64,000 nt of DNA from an uncultured Pontibacter sp. (lineage in GTDB: Bacteria; Bacteroidota; Bacteroidia; Cytophagales; Hymenobacteraceae), in the NCBI RefSeq assembly GCF_947495565.1, contig NZ_CANLZM010000001.1, positions 463,339 to 527,338 of the forward strand, given 5' to 3'. The notes beneath the pieces are model-generated. The model had not been told where the DNA came from, searched no databases, and saw only the letters and a list, made by a program, of their open reading frames with translations. This document shows, one piece after another, positions 36,260 to 43,797 of the stretch (its first letter is position 1; every line of letters starts with the position of its first letter). The position numbers and the translations under genes were made by a program.

Positions 36260-37738
36260 TTGGAAGAGCTAATTCAATTGGTTGATGTCTTAAAGAAGAG
36301 TTATAATCAAGAGAACTTTTTTAAAAAAGGACGCAAAGATAGCAAAGAGGCAAAGTTTATCTCCTTAATCTCTAGAGGTATGTGTAAGAGTGATAAAATT
36401 GCTGCCCGAGAGCTTTATAACTCTTCTCCTAACGATTTTAGGTACAAAATGCTTAAGCATAGAGTTAAAAGCAAATTGTATGATTTATTACTTTTATATG
36501 AGTACGAAGACAATGAAGATAATTTGGTTTATAGAAAAGAGCAGCATTGCCAGCAAATCTTATTAAAAGCGAATATACTATTTCGTAATCAAAAATTTCT
36601 TCTTGCGGCAGGTTTAGCTAACAAAGTAGTTGTCATTTCAGGGCAATTTTCATTTACAAATCAGCAAATCTTGGCTTACGAGATCATCTTAGCATCTCTA
36701 GCATTTACTGGCAAGCAAAGTTCTTATGAAAACCAGTTGGCAGTTTACAACGATTTACTGCAAAAGAAGTTCTCAGAAAGAAAAGCACAAAGTATCTATC
36801 AATCCGTAAGAGCCTCTATTTTTAAAAATATAAAAAGCAGAAAGAATACAGTTGAAAGCTTAAAACCAAAGGTTTATGAAGTAAAGAAATTATGGGAGAT
36901 GGCAGGAACCTATGAGTCGTTTAATTCTTACTATAAATTATCAATGCTCTATTATGAGTTGATAGGGGATTTCGATAAAATCTTGCAGCTGACTTTTTAT
37001 TCTGAAAATTTACTGATGAATGGTTCTGTTAACCATTATAGATTTGATAGCCTTTATAATAAGTTTATACTAGTTTATGCCCACCTTCGTCTTAAGAAGT
37101 ATAATTCAGGATTGAATTATGCTAAGGATTTTATTAGATATTTTGATGAAAAAAGTATTAACTGGTTTTCATTTCAAGAAAACTTCTTTTTACTTGCAGT
37201 TCACAGTAAAAATTATGAACTGGCAGAAGTTATATTATTTCAGGTTTTTAATAACAGCTATATAGACAAATTATCTGTCTCAACTAAAGAAAGATGGAAA
37301 ATATATCAAGCCTACTATTTAATGCTAACTCAAAGCTATGTCAATTCTTCTAACTTACTCAATCCCTTTTTACTGTCTCTCCCAGAATATAGTAAAGACA
37401 AACAAGGTTTTAATGTTGCCATTCTAATCCTGCAGTTTATTTATTACCTACAAAGGAAAGAATCAGAGGCACTTCTTTACCGTATTGAGAGCTTAAAAAA
37501 ATATATTCTGGCGCATCTAAAAGAGAACTTCAGCCTCCGGAGTAAATTGTTCTTAAAGCTGCTTATACTTATTGTTACAGAAGATTATGACGCAGAAAGT
37601 AGCCGTAAGAAAGGTAAAAAACTATTTCAGAAATTAGCTGATACGCCAATACCGGGCGATGCTTTTGCTGAGATAGAAATTGTGCCTTATGAGCATTTAT
37701 GGGAACACATACTTGATACTTTACAAACGCACTATTAG
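36260..37738 (+). CDS. Helical-repeat protein, first of a tandem paralogous pair, unknown family
   Basis: This 492-residue protein is almost entirely alpha-helical, with the amphipathic pairs expected of a TPR-like superhelix, and has no signal peptide or catalytic motif. The N-terminal region (about 28-80: FISLISRGMCKSDKIAARELY then a basic KMLKHRVKSKLYDLLL) is shared with the downstream gene. Shared internal blocks are NWFSFQENFFLLAVHSKNY near 300 and a C-terminal GDAFAEIEIVPYEHLWE. The start is a TTG: it is chosen because EELIQLVDVLKK then aligns with the ATG-initiated paralogue. It forms an operon with the next gene (17-nt gap). The codon use is unusually AT-rich. Confidence 0.75.
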   Translation: MEELIQLVDVLKKSYNQENFFKKGRKDSKEAKFISLISRGMCKSDKIAARELYNSSPNDFRYKMLKHRVKSKLYDLLLLYEYEDNEDNLVYRKEQHCQQILLKANILFRNQKFLLAAGLANKVVVISGQFSFTNQQILAYEIILASLAFTGKQSSYENQLAVYNDLLQKKFSERKAQSIYQSVRASIFKNIKSRKNTVESLKPKVYEVKKLWEMAGTYESFNSYYKLSMLYYELIGDFDKILQLTFYSENLLMNGSVNHYRFDSLYNKFILVYAHLRLKKYNSGLNYAKDFIRYFDEKSINWFSFQENFFLLAVHSKNYELAEVILFQVFNNSYIDKLSVSTKERWKIYQAYYLMLTQSYVNSSNLLNPFLLSLPEYSKDKQGFNVAILILQFIYYLQRKESEALLYRIESLKKYILAHLKENFSLRSKLFLKLLILIVTEDYDAESSRKKGKKLFQKLADTPIPGDAFAEIEIVPYEHLWEHILDTLQTHY

Positions 37739-37755
37739 TATAGCAAACTTATTTT

Positions 37756-39249
37756 ATGAAGGAGTTACAAAGGCTTGTTAGGATCGTTGACAAATTTAGC
37801 CTGCAGCCCAACCCGCTTATTAATCTTCAGAATGAGTCTACACTTGAAACAAAATTATTTCATTTATTGAAATGTGAAGCCGTCTGTTCAGATGAATATG
37901 TAGCGAAGCAGTTATATGGCGATGAAAAGCTTTCCAGTAGCTTCAGAACTTTAAAGTCACGCTTCAGAAAAAAAATATTCAATCATTTACATTTTTTAGA
38001 ACTTGCTCCTGAAGGAGAAAAAGGCTCAAATGAGTTATTATACCAGTGTATGTCCCTCTTAACAGAGGCATATGCATTAAGTATGAATTCTGAAGTTAAA
38101 CTATCGCTTAAAGTTTATGATCAAGTTTTAAATATTACGAATTCACATGATTTAAATGAGATAAAAATTAAAGCATTAGAAGGTAAAAAGAGAGTTCTGC
38201 TAAATCTTGCAAAGGAAAAAGAGTTTTTTGCTTGCGATGAAGCCTTGTACAAATGTTATGAAATTCAACGTATGGAGCGTAGAGCGATATCTCTTTATGA
38301 AAGTGTTATGTTGGCGCTGCGAGGACCAATTAAGTATAAATTTAGAAGTTTAGAATATCTGCCAGCTATCCTGGATGAGTTACAACAACTTTATGATGAA
38401 TCAAACTCATCACTCATTATGTACCATCGGCATATTCTAAATATATCGATGCTTGAACAATCTGGTAAATATTCAGAAATTGTTGATGCAATTGAGCAAA
38501 TAGAGCATCTAATTGCATCCCATAACATTGATACCAGCTGGTTTAATAAAAAGTATAATTCCTTTACTAAAGTTTATGCTCTGTTGCAAACCAAGCAATT
38601 CGGCGAAGGTTTAGATTTAGCAGCTATAAGCTTACCCTTATTCACTGATTACTCTGTAAATTGGTTTGCTTTTATGGAAAATTATGTCCTGTTGGCTATC
38701 CACAGCAGGAACTATAGATTAGCCCGTCAGTTATTAAATAAAGTAATTAATAGCGGGCATGTGGAAAAACTAAATGACAGTAGCATAGAACGTTGGGAGT
38801 TATACAGGAGGTATTTCGTTTTTCTGTTGCAGTTTAATACAGATGAGCCTCAGGAAAATAATTATTCCGTAATTACCTCAGAGCTTCTTATTCTCCCTAA
38901 AGATAAAGCTGGTTTTAACCTGGCGCTGCTGGTGTTGGATGTGCTGGAGAAGATGGCAGAAGAACAAACCGACGACCTGGAAGTGCAGATTGAACGCGTG
39001 CGAAAGTATACACAGAAGTACCTGAAAGGTGAAAAGGCCGAGCGTCCGCGCCTGTTTATGCGCCTGCTGCTGTTGGCACTCACAAAGCAAAATGCGCAAG
39101 AAGCCCAAGAGCAGGGGCAGAAGCTGCTGGAGAAGCTACAGGTTGCCCCCCTGCCCGGAGACGCCTTTACGGAGATTGAAATCGTGCCTTACGAACATCT
39201 CTGGGAGCTGGCGCTACAGCTACTGCAGAAACCAATGCGGGCGCAGTAA
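37756..39249 (+). CDS. Helical-repeat protein, second of a tandem paralogous pair, mosaic composition
   Basis: This 497-residue protein is a full-length paralogue of the preceding one. Shared blocks include VNWFAFMENYVLLAIHSRNY, ERWELYRRYF and the near-identical C-terminus GDAFTEIEIVPYEHLWE. The N-terminal block reads SDEYVAKQLYGDEK...FRTLKSRFRKKIFNHLHFL, a basic helical region that could bind nucleic acid or another protein. The DNA changes character inside the gene: to about 38,900 it is AT-rich like its neighbour, while the last 350 nt have the GC-rich codon choice of the core genes around it. A superhelical peptide receptor is one possible role, given the small peptide gene upstream. Confidence 0.75.
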   Translation: MKELQRLVRIVDKFSLQPNPLINLQNESTLETKLFHLLKCEAVCSDEYVAKQLYGDEKLSSSFRTLKSRFRKKIFNHLHFLELAPEGEKGSNELLYQCMSLLTEAYALSMNSEVKLSLKVYDQVLNITNSHDLNEIKIKALEGKKRVLLNLAKEKEFFACDEALYKCYEIQRMERRAISLYESVMLALRGPIKYKFRSLEYLPAILDELQQLYDESNSSLIMYHRHILNISMLEQSGKYSEIVDAIEQIEHLIASHNIDTSWFNKKYNSFTKVYALLQTKQFGEGLDLAAISLPLFTDYSVNWFAFMENYVLLAIHSRNYRLARQLLNKVINSGHVEKLNDSSIERWELYRRYFVFLLQFNTDEPQENNYSVITSELLILPKDKAGFNLALLVLDVLEKMAEEQTDDLEVQIERVRKYTQKYLKGEKAERPRLFMRLLLLALTKQNAQEAQEQGQKLLEKLQVAPLPGDAFTEIEIVPYEHLWELALQLLQKPMRAQ

Positions 39250-39285
39250 TCATTCCAGCTATAGATATTTTTATTACTTTTCGGG

Positions 39286-40620
39286 ATGGAAAAAAACAAT
39301 CCCACCGTTACCCGGGCCTGGTGTTTTTATGACTGGGCAAATTCTGTGTATTCACTGGTAATCACCTCCACAATATTTCCGATCTACTTTAGCGCAGTAT
39401 CCAGGCAGGCTGATGGGACTTCAATTGTGGGGTTTCTGGGATTTCAGCTAGATAGTTCGGTGCTGTTTACCTACGCCATTTCTGCCGCTTTTTTGATTAT
39501 TGCTTTCCTGAGCCCGTTTCTTACAGCCATAGCCGACTACAGCGGGCGTAAAAAAATGTTCCTGCAGTTGTTCTGTTACCTGGGATCTTTTTCATGTGCT
39601 GGATTATACTTTTTTACAGCAGAAACCTTTACGCTATCAGTAATCCTGTTTGTGCTGGCTACCATTGGCTTTAGCGGAAGCATAGTTTTCTACAACGCCT
39701 ATCTACCCGAAATCGCTACCGAAGATCAATATGACCGTCTTAGTGCGCGCGGCTTTTCAATGGGGTACATTGGCAGCGTGATCCTCCTGATTTTTAATCT
39801 GGCCATGATAATGCAGCCGCAATGGTTTGGCATAGTAGCAGGTAATACCTCGCTGCCTCCACGCATCGCCTTCCTAAGCACGGGCATCTGGTGGCTGGGC
39901 TTTGCGCAGTATACTTTTTATCACCTGCCGGGCAACGTGTACCAACGCAAACCGAAAGGCAGCTGGATTTTGAACGGTTTTAAAGAACTGAACAAGGTGC
40001 TGGTACAGGTGAAAGGCCTTCCTATGCTGAAGCGTTTCCTGCTTGCATACTTTTTCTATAACATGGGGGTGCAGACAGTAATGTACCTGGCCGCAATTTT
40101 CGGGGAGGTGGAGCTGCGTCTGCCAAGCGAGGTTTTGATTATAACCATCCTGATTATACAACTTGTAGCTATTGCCGGAGCTTATGCTTTTGCCAGGCTA
40201 TCTGAAAAATTCGGCAACATACAGGCGCTTATTTTAGCAGTGCTTGTATGGGTTGGCATCTGTGTTGGAGCTTATTTTACGCAAGGGGAGCTGCAGTTTT
40301 ATGCCTTAGCCGCAGTAGTTGGCTCTGTTATGGGCGGTATTCAGTCGCTGTCTCGATCTACATACTCCAAGCTTATACCTGCAACTACCTTAGATCATGC
40401 TTCCTACTTTAGCTTTTACGATGTTACCGAGAAGGTTTCGATTGTATTAGGTACGCTGGCGTATGGACTAATTACGCAACTAACCGGCTCTATGCGCAAC
40501 AGTATTCTGGCGCTTATTACTTTTTTTGTGCTCGGGCTGATCTTCCTGTTTCTGATGCGGGGTAAAAGATTGCTGGCTGAGCAGCCGGAAAACGCACGTG
40601 CCGTCATGGGCAATCAGTAA
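39286..40620 (+). CDS. MFS transporter of the UMF1 family
   Basis: This 444-residue membrane protein has about twelve hydrophobic segments and the UMF1/Atg22-like N-terminus WCFYDWANSVYSLVITSTIFP. Other landmarks are FLTAIADYSGRKK near residue 85, GSIVFYNAYLPEIA near 130 and GGIQSLSRSTYSKLIP near 350. UMF1 members are thought to export or import small metabolites, but the substrate here is unknown. A terminator follows. Confidence 0.85.
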   Translation: MEKNNPTVTRAWCFYDWANSVYSLVITSTIFPIYFSAVSRQADGTSIVGFLGFQLDSSVLFTYAISAAFLIIAFLSPFLTAIADYSGRKKMFLQLFCYLGSFSCAGLYFFTAETFTLSVILFVLATIGFSGSIVFYNAYLPEIATEDQYDRLSARGFSMGYIGSVILLIFNLAMIMQPQWFGIVAGNTSLPPRIAFLSTGIWWLGFAQYTFYHLPGNVYQRKPKGSWILNGFKELNKVLVQVKGLPMLKRFLLAYFFYNMGVQTVMYLAAIFGEVELRLPSEVLIITILIIQLVAIAGAYAFARLSEKFGNIQALILAVLVWVGICVGAYFTQGELQFYALAAVVGSVMGGIQSLSRSTYSKLIPATTLDHASYFSFYDVTEKVSIVLGTLAYGLITQLTGSMRNSILALITFFVLGLIFLFLMRGKRLLAEQPENARAVMGNQ

Positions 40621-40640
40621 TATTTATTCTTACCAGTAAA

Positions 40641-40683
40641 AACAGAAAGTCCGCTGAAGTATAAGTTCAGCGGACTTTCTGTT
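40641..40683. terminator. Bidirectional terminator between the UMF1 gene and the amidohydrolase gene
   Basis: An 18-bp perfect stem (40641-40658 with 40666-40683) and a 7-nt loop GTATAAG lie between convergent genes ending at 40620 and 40743. The AAGTATAA word spans the top of the stem and the loop. Confidence 0.85.
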
Positions 40684-40742
40684 ATGTAAAGTATGAAATT
40701 CTTATTAATTCTATACTTTCAAGTCTAGACTAGGGGTATAGC

Positions 40743-42404
40743 TTATTTTTTGTAAACAAGCTTTCCGTTGAGGTAGGTTCTTAGCACTTGCGTCTGGCGC
40801 AGTTTCTCAGGTTTTACCGTCATCAGGTCCTGGTCTACAAGTATAAAATCTGCGAACTTGCCTGCTTCTATACTTCCTTTTTCGTGTTCTTCAAAGTTAG
40901 ACTTGGCAGCCCAGATAGTCATGCCTCTCAGCGCTTGTTCGCGGCTCAGCGCGTTCTCCATCTGGAAACCACCTTCTGGCCAATCTTTCGCATCCTGTCG
41001 TGCCACTGCTGAGTGAAACGTAAAGAACGGGTTGATACTCTCTACCGGAAAGTCAGTGCCCAGCGGAATATAGCCGTTCTGGTCCAGTAGTTGTTTGAAA
41101 GGGTAAGCATGCTTTACACGCTCAGTGCCCAAACGGTCGCCGGCCCAGTACATATCCGAAGTAGCGTGCGTTGGCTGCACCGAAGGCACAATGCTATACT
41201 TGCCAAACTTGTTCATATCGGCAGGGTTGATGATTTGCGAGTGCTCTATGCGCCAGCGCTTGTCATTTTCTCCACCCAGTACTTCGCCGTAAATATCCAG
41301 GAGCAGGCGGTTGGCCGAGTCTCCGATGGCGTGGGTATTCATCTGAAAACCATGTTTGTGCAGGTTAGCAGCTATATCTCTGAACTCTTTTTCTGAGGCT
41401 AGCAAAAAACCAAAATGGTTGTGCTTATCCGCGTAAGGCTTCAGCAAACTAGCGCCTCTGGAACCCAGCGCTCCATCAGAGTAAATCTTGAAAGACCTCA
41501 CATTCAACCTGTCGGTTTTGTAGGGGCCGTTCTTAAAGTAATAGTCCTGGTTCTCCTGCGATGGGTTTAGCATAGCGTATACGCGCATCTGCAGTTCCCC
41601 CTTCTTGTGCATGTCATCAATCAGGTCTACGGTAGATTTATCCAGCCCGGCATCATCTACAGTGGTGAGACCCACGGCAAAAGTATTGGCCTCCGCGTTT
41701 TTCAGCGCCTCACGGCTCTCTGCATCAGATGGAGCCGGAATTTTGGCAGACACCAAATCAATGGCATTATCTACCAGTATGCCAGTCATTTTACCGTTCT
41801 CAACTTCTACCAGGCCTCCCACCATTTTAGTCTGCGGGGTAATGCCTGCCAGGTCAAGAGCCTTTTGGTTGGCCAATGCAGCATGTCCGTCGATGCGGGT
41901 AAGTATGACAGGAGTATCCGGGAAGAGCATATCCAGCGTATCCTTGGTCGGAAACTCCTTCACAGCCCAATCGTTCTGGTCCCAGCCACGGCCGGTAATC
42001 CACTCTGTGTCTGGGTATTTTTCGCGCTGCTCGGTTACTTTCTGCACCACCTCCTTAAAAGACTCCGTATCTACCAGGTCAGCAGAAACAAGCGACAGAC
42101 CATAGCGGAAGAAGTGAGCGTGGGCATCAATCAGACCCGGGTAAACAGTCTTACCCTCGGCGTTTAATTCTTCCGAAGCTTTATACTTGCTCCGGATTTC
42201 TTCTGAAGTGCCTACAGCCAATATTTTACCGTCTTTTACGGCAAAGGCTTCGACTTTATCAAAATTCTTATTTACAGTGTACACGTTGCCGTTGTACACG
42301 ATAAGGTCGGCTGCCTCTGAGCCTGTCTGGGTGCTGGTGCAGCTGCCCAGCAAGGTGCCGCCCAACAGCAGGGCAGCCGCAAGGGTGCGGAGTTTCTTTG
42401 TCAT
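40743..42404 (-). CDS. Amidohydrolase lipoprotein, YtcJ-like
   Basis: This 553-residue protein has a lipoprotein signal (LAAALLLGGTLLGSC, Cys22) and an amidohydrolase_3 domain: metal ligands in PGLIDAHAHFF near residue 95, RGWDQNDW near 145, NTHAIGDSANR near 355 and the late LGTDFPVESINP near 465. It should sit on the periplasmic side or the outer membrane and hydrolyse an amide or cyclic amide. The YtcJ group includes N-substituted formamide deformylases, but the substrate cannot be named. It lies 8 nt downstream of the AMP nucleosidase gene and is probably co-transcribed. Confidence 0.85.
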   Translation of the reverse strand: MTKKLRTLAAALLLGGTLLGSCTSTQTGSEAADLIVYNGNVYTVNKNFDKVEAFAVKDGKILAVGTSEEIRSKYKASEELNAEGKTVYPGLIDAHAHFFRYGLSLVSADLVDTESFKEVVQKVTEQREKYPDTEWITGRGWDQNDWAVKEFPTKDTLDMLFPDTPVILTRIDGHAALANQKALDLAGITPQTKMVGGLVEVENGKMTGILVDNAIDLVSAKIPAPSDAESREALKNAEANTFAVGLTTVDDAGLDKSTVDLIDDMHKKGELQMRVYAMLNPSQENQDYYFKNGPYKTDRLNVRSFKIYSDGALGSRGASLLKPYADKHNHFGFLLASEKEFRDIAANLHKHGFQMNTHAIGDSANRLLLDIYGEVLGGENDKRWRIEHSQIINPADMNKFGKYSIVPSVQPTHATSDMYWAGDRLGTERVKHAYPFKQLLDQNGYIPLGTDFPVESINPFFTFHSAVARQDAKDWPEGGFQMENALSREQALRGMTIWAAKSNFEEHEKGSIEAGKFADFILVDQDLMTVKPEKLRQTQVLRTYLNGKLVYKK

Positions 42405-42412
42405 GTTACAGT

Positions 42413-43186
42413 TTATTCGAAGCGCATATGCTTAACGGATTCTCCTGAGTCAATCAGCTCTTGCAGCGAGTCGATGCCAATGCTCAGGTGTTTCTCTACA
42501 TAATTGGTAGTCACTAGTTTATCGCTTTCAGATGTTTTCACACCTTCCGGAATCATCGGGTTGTCAGATACTAGCAGCAGCGCCCCGTGCGGAATCTCAT
42601 TTATAAAGCCGACCGTGAAGATGGTAGCTGTCTCCATATCGATGCCCATGGCACGAATTTGGCGCAGGTAATCCTTAAAGTCTTCATCATGCTCCCAAAC
42701 ACGGCGGTTGGTAGTATAAACCGTCCCTGTCCAGTAGTCCATCTCGTGTTTTTTGATCATGGATGATACGGCACGTTGCAGGCGGAAAGACGGCAGTGCA
42801 GGGATTTCCGGCGGAAGGTAATCGTCTGAGGTACCTTCGCCCCGAATGGCTGCGATCGGAAGTATAAGGTCGCCGATCTGGGTTTTGCGCTTCAGGCCTC
42901 CGCACTTGCCCAGAAACAGGGCAGCCTTTGGCTTGATAGCTGATAAAAGATCCATTACCGTTGCAGCCATGGCACTACCCATCCCGAAGTTGATAATGGT
43001 GATGTTGTTGGCCGTGGCCGTTTGCATGGGTTTATCAAGACCTCTGATTTCTGCGTCAAATCTATCGGCAAACATGCGTACATAATTGATAAAATTGGTG
43101 AGCAGGATGTATTCGCCAAATTCATCTAATGGCACACCCGTGTAGCGAGGCAGCCAGTCTTTTACTATTTCGTCTTTAGTTTTCAT
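42413..43186 (-). CDS. amn: AMP nucleosidase (Amn-like, nucleoside phosphorylase fold)
   Basis: This 257-residue cytoplasmic enzyme of the PNP/UDP fold corresponds to the catalytic domain of AMP nucleosidase, which splits AMP into adenine and ribose 5-phosphate. Motifs are IINFGMGSAMAATVMDLL near residue 65, LFLGKCGGLKRKTQIGDLILP near 90 (in two parts), DMETATIFTVGF near 185 and LLVSDNPMIPEGVKTSESD near 205. E. coli Amn is about 480 residues, with an extra N-terminal domain; this short form is common in Bacteroidota. Confidence 0.85.
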   Translation of the reverse strand: MKTKDEIVKDWLPRYTGVPLDEFGEYILLTNFINYVRMFADRFDAEIRGLDKPMQTATANNITIINFGMGSAMAATVMDLLSAIKPKAALFLGKCGGLKRKTQIGDLILPIAAIRGEGTSDDYLPPEIPALPSFRLQRAVSSMIKKHEMDYWTGTVYTTNRRVWEHDEDFKDYLRQIRAMGIDMETATIFTVGFINEIPHGALLLVSDNPMIPEGVKTSESDKLVTTNYVEKHLSIGIDSLQELIDSGESVKHMRFE

Positions 43187-43277
43187 GGATTATAACAAGT
43201 AGTTAGGTACAAAAAAACCGCCTTGGCAGCAGGAGCTACTGGGGCGGAAGGCGTAGGAAAAATGGCTAAATTGCGGC

Positions 43278-43730
43278 ATGGATGCTCTCAACTTACCACC
43301 ATTTGATTACAAAGTTACAAAATCTGACGCTAATTATCTGATTTTCGACATACTTCGGCGCAAAAACGTAGTGCTGACGCCGGAAGAGTGGGTGCGGCAG
43401 CATTTTGTGCACTACCTGATCAATTCGCTAGGCTATCCTAAAAGCCTGATAAGCATTGAGCGCGGCACTAACTATAATAAGCTGCAGAAGCGCACCGATC
43501 TGTGCATCTATAACAAAGATGGCAAGCCGCACCTGCTGCTAGAGTGCAAAGCTGCGCATGTGCATATTACGCAGGAGGTGGTCAAGCAGGTATCCACCTA
43601 CAATCAAACAATCCAAGCAAAGTATGTGGTTATCTCTAACGGATTGCAGCACTTCTGCTGGCAAGTAGATTTTGAAACCCGTAAATACCAGCCGCTAGCA
43701 GAGGTGCCGAGGTTTAAAGAAGCGCTTTGA
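43278..43730 (+). CDS. Stand-alone type I restriction R-subunit N-terminal domain (HSDR_N-like nuclease fold)
   Basis: This 150-residue protein has the PD-(D/E)xK core: Glu in SIERGTNY near 73, Asp in RTDLCIYN near 82 and Glu-x-Lys in LLLECKAAH near 95-98. That matches the nuclease domain at the N-terminus of HsdR subunits. There is no helicase/translocase part and no HsdM or HsdS gene nearby, so it is not a restriction system by itself. Single-domain homologues are widespread in Bacteroidota with unknown role, perhaps in DNA repair or processing. Confidence 0.75.
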   Translation: MDALNLPPFDYKVTKSDANYLIFDILRRKNVVLTPEEWVRQHFVHYLINSLGYPKSLISIERGTNYNKLQKRTDLCIYNKDGKPHLLLECKAAHVHITQEVVKQVSTYNQTIQAKYVVISNGLQHFCWQVDFETRKYQPLAEVPRFKEAL

Positions 43731-43797
43731 CAAGTATAAATGTTGATCTCTCAGTACTTAAAGTAATCACTTACTTCTGAGTTGTTGATTAAAATAA

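Noticed and set aside
41605..42167. Two long rightward frames of about 170-190 codons.
   Set aside because: They are shadows of the amidohydrolase gene on the minus strand.
43278..43730. A complete type I restriction system at the HsdR-N gene.
   Set aside because: Only the nuclease domain exists; HsdM, HsdS and the translocase part are absent from the neighbourhood.
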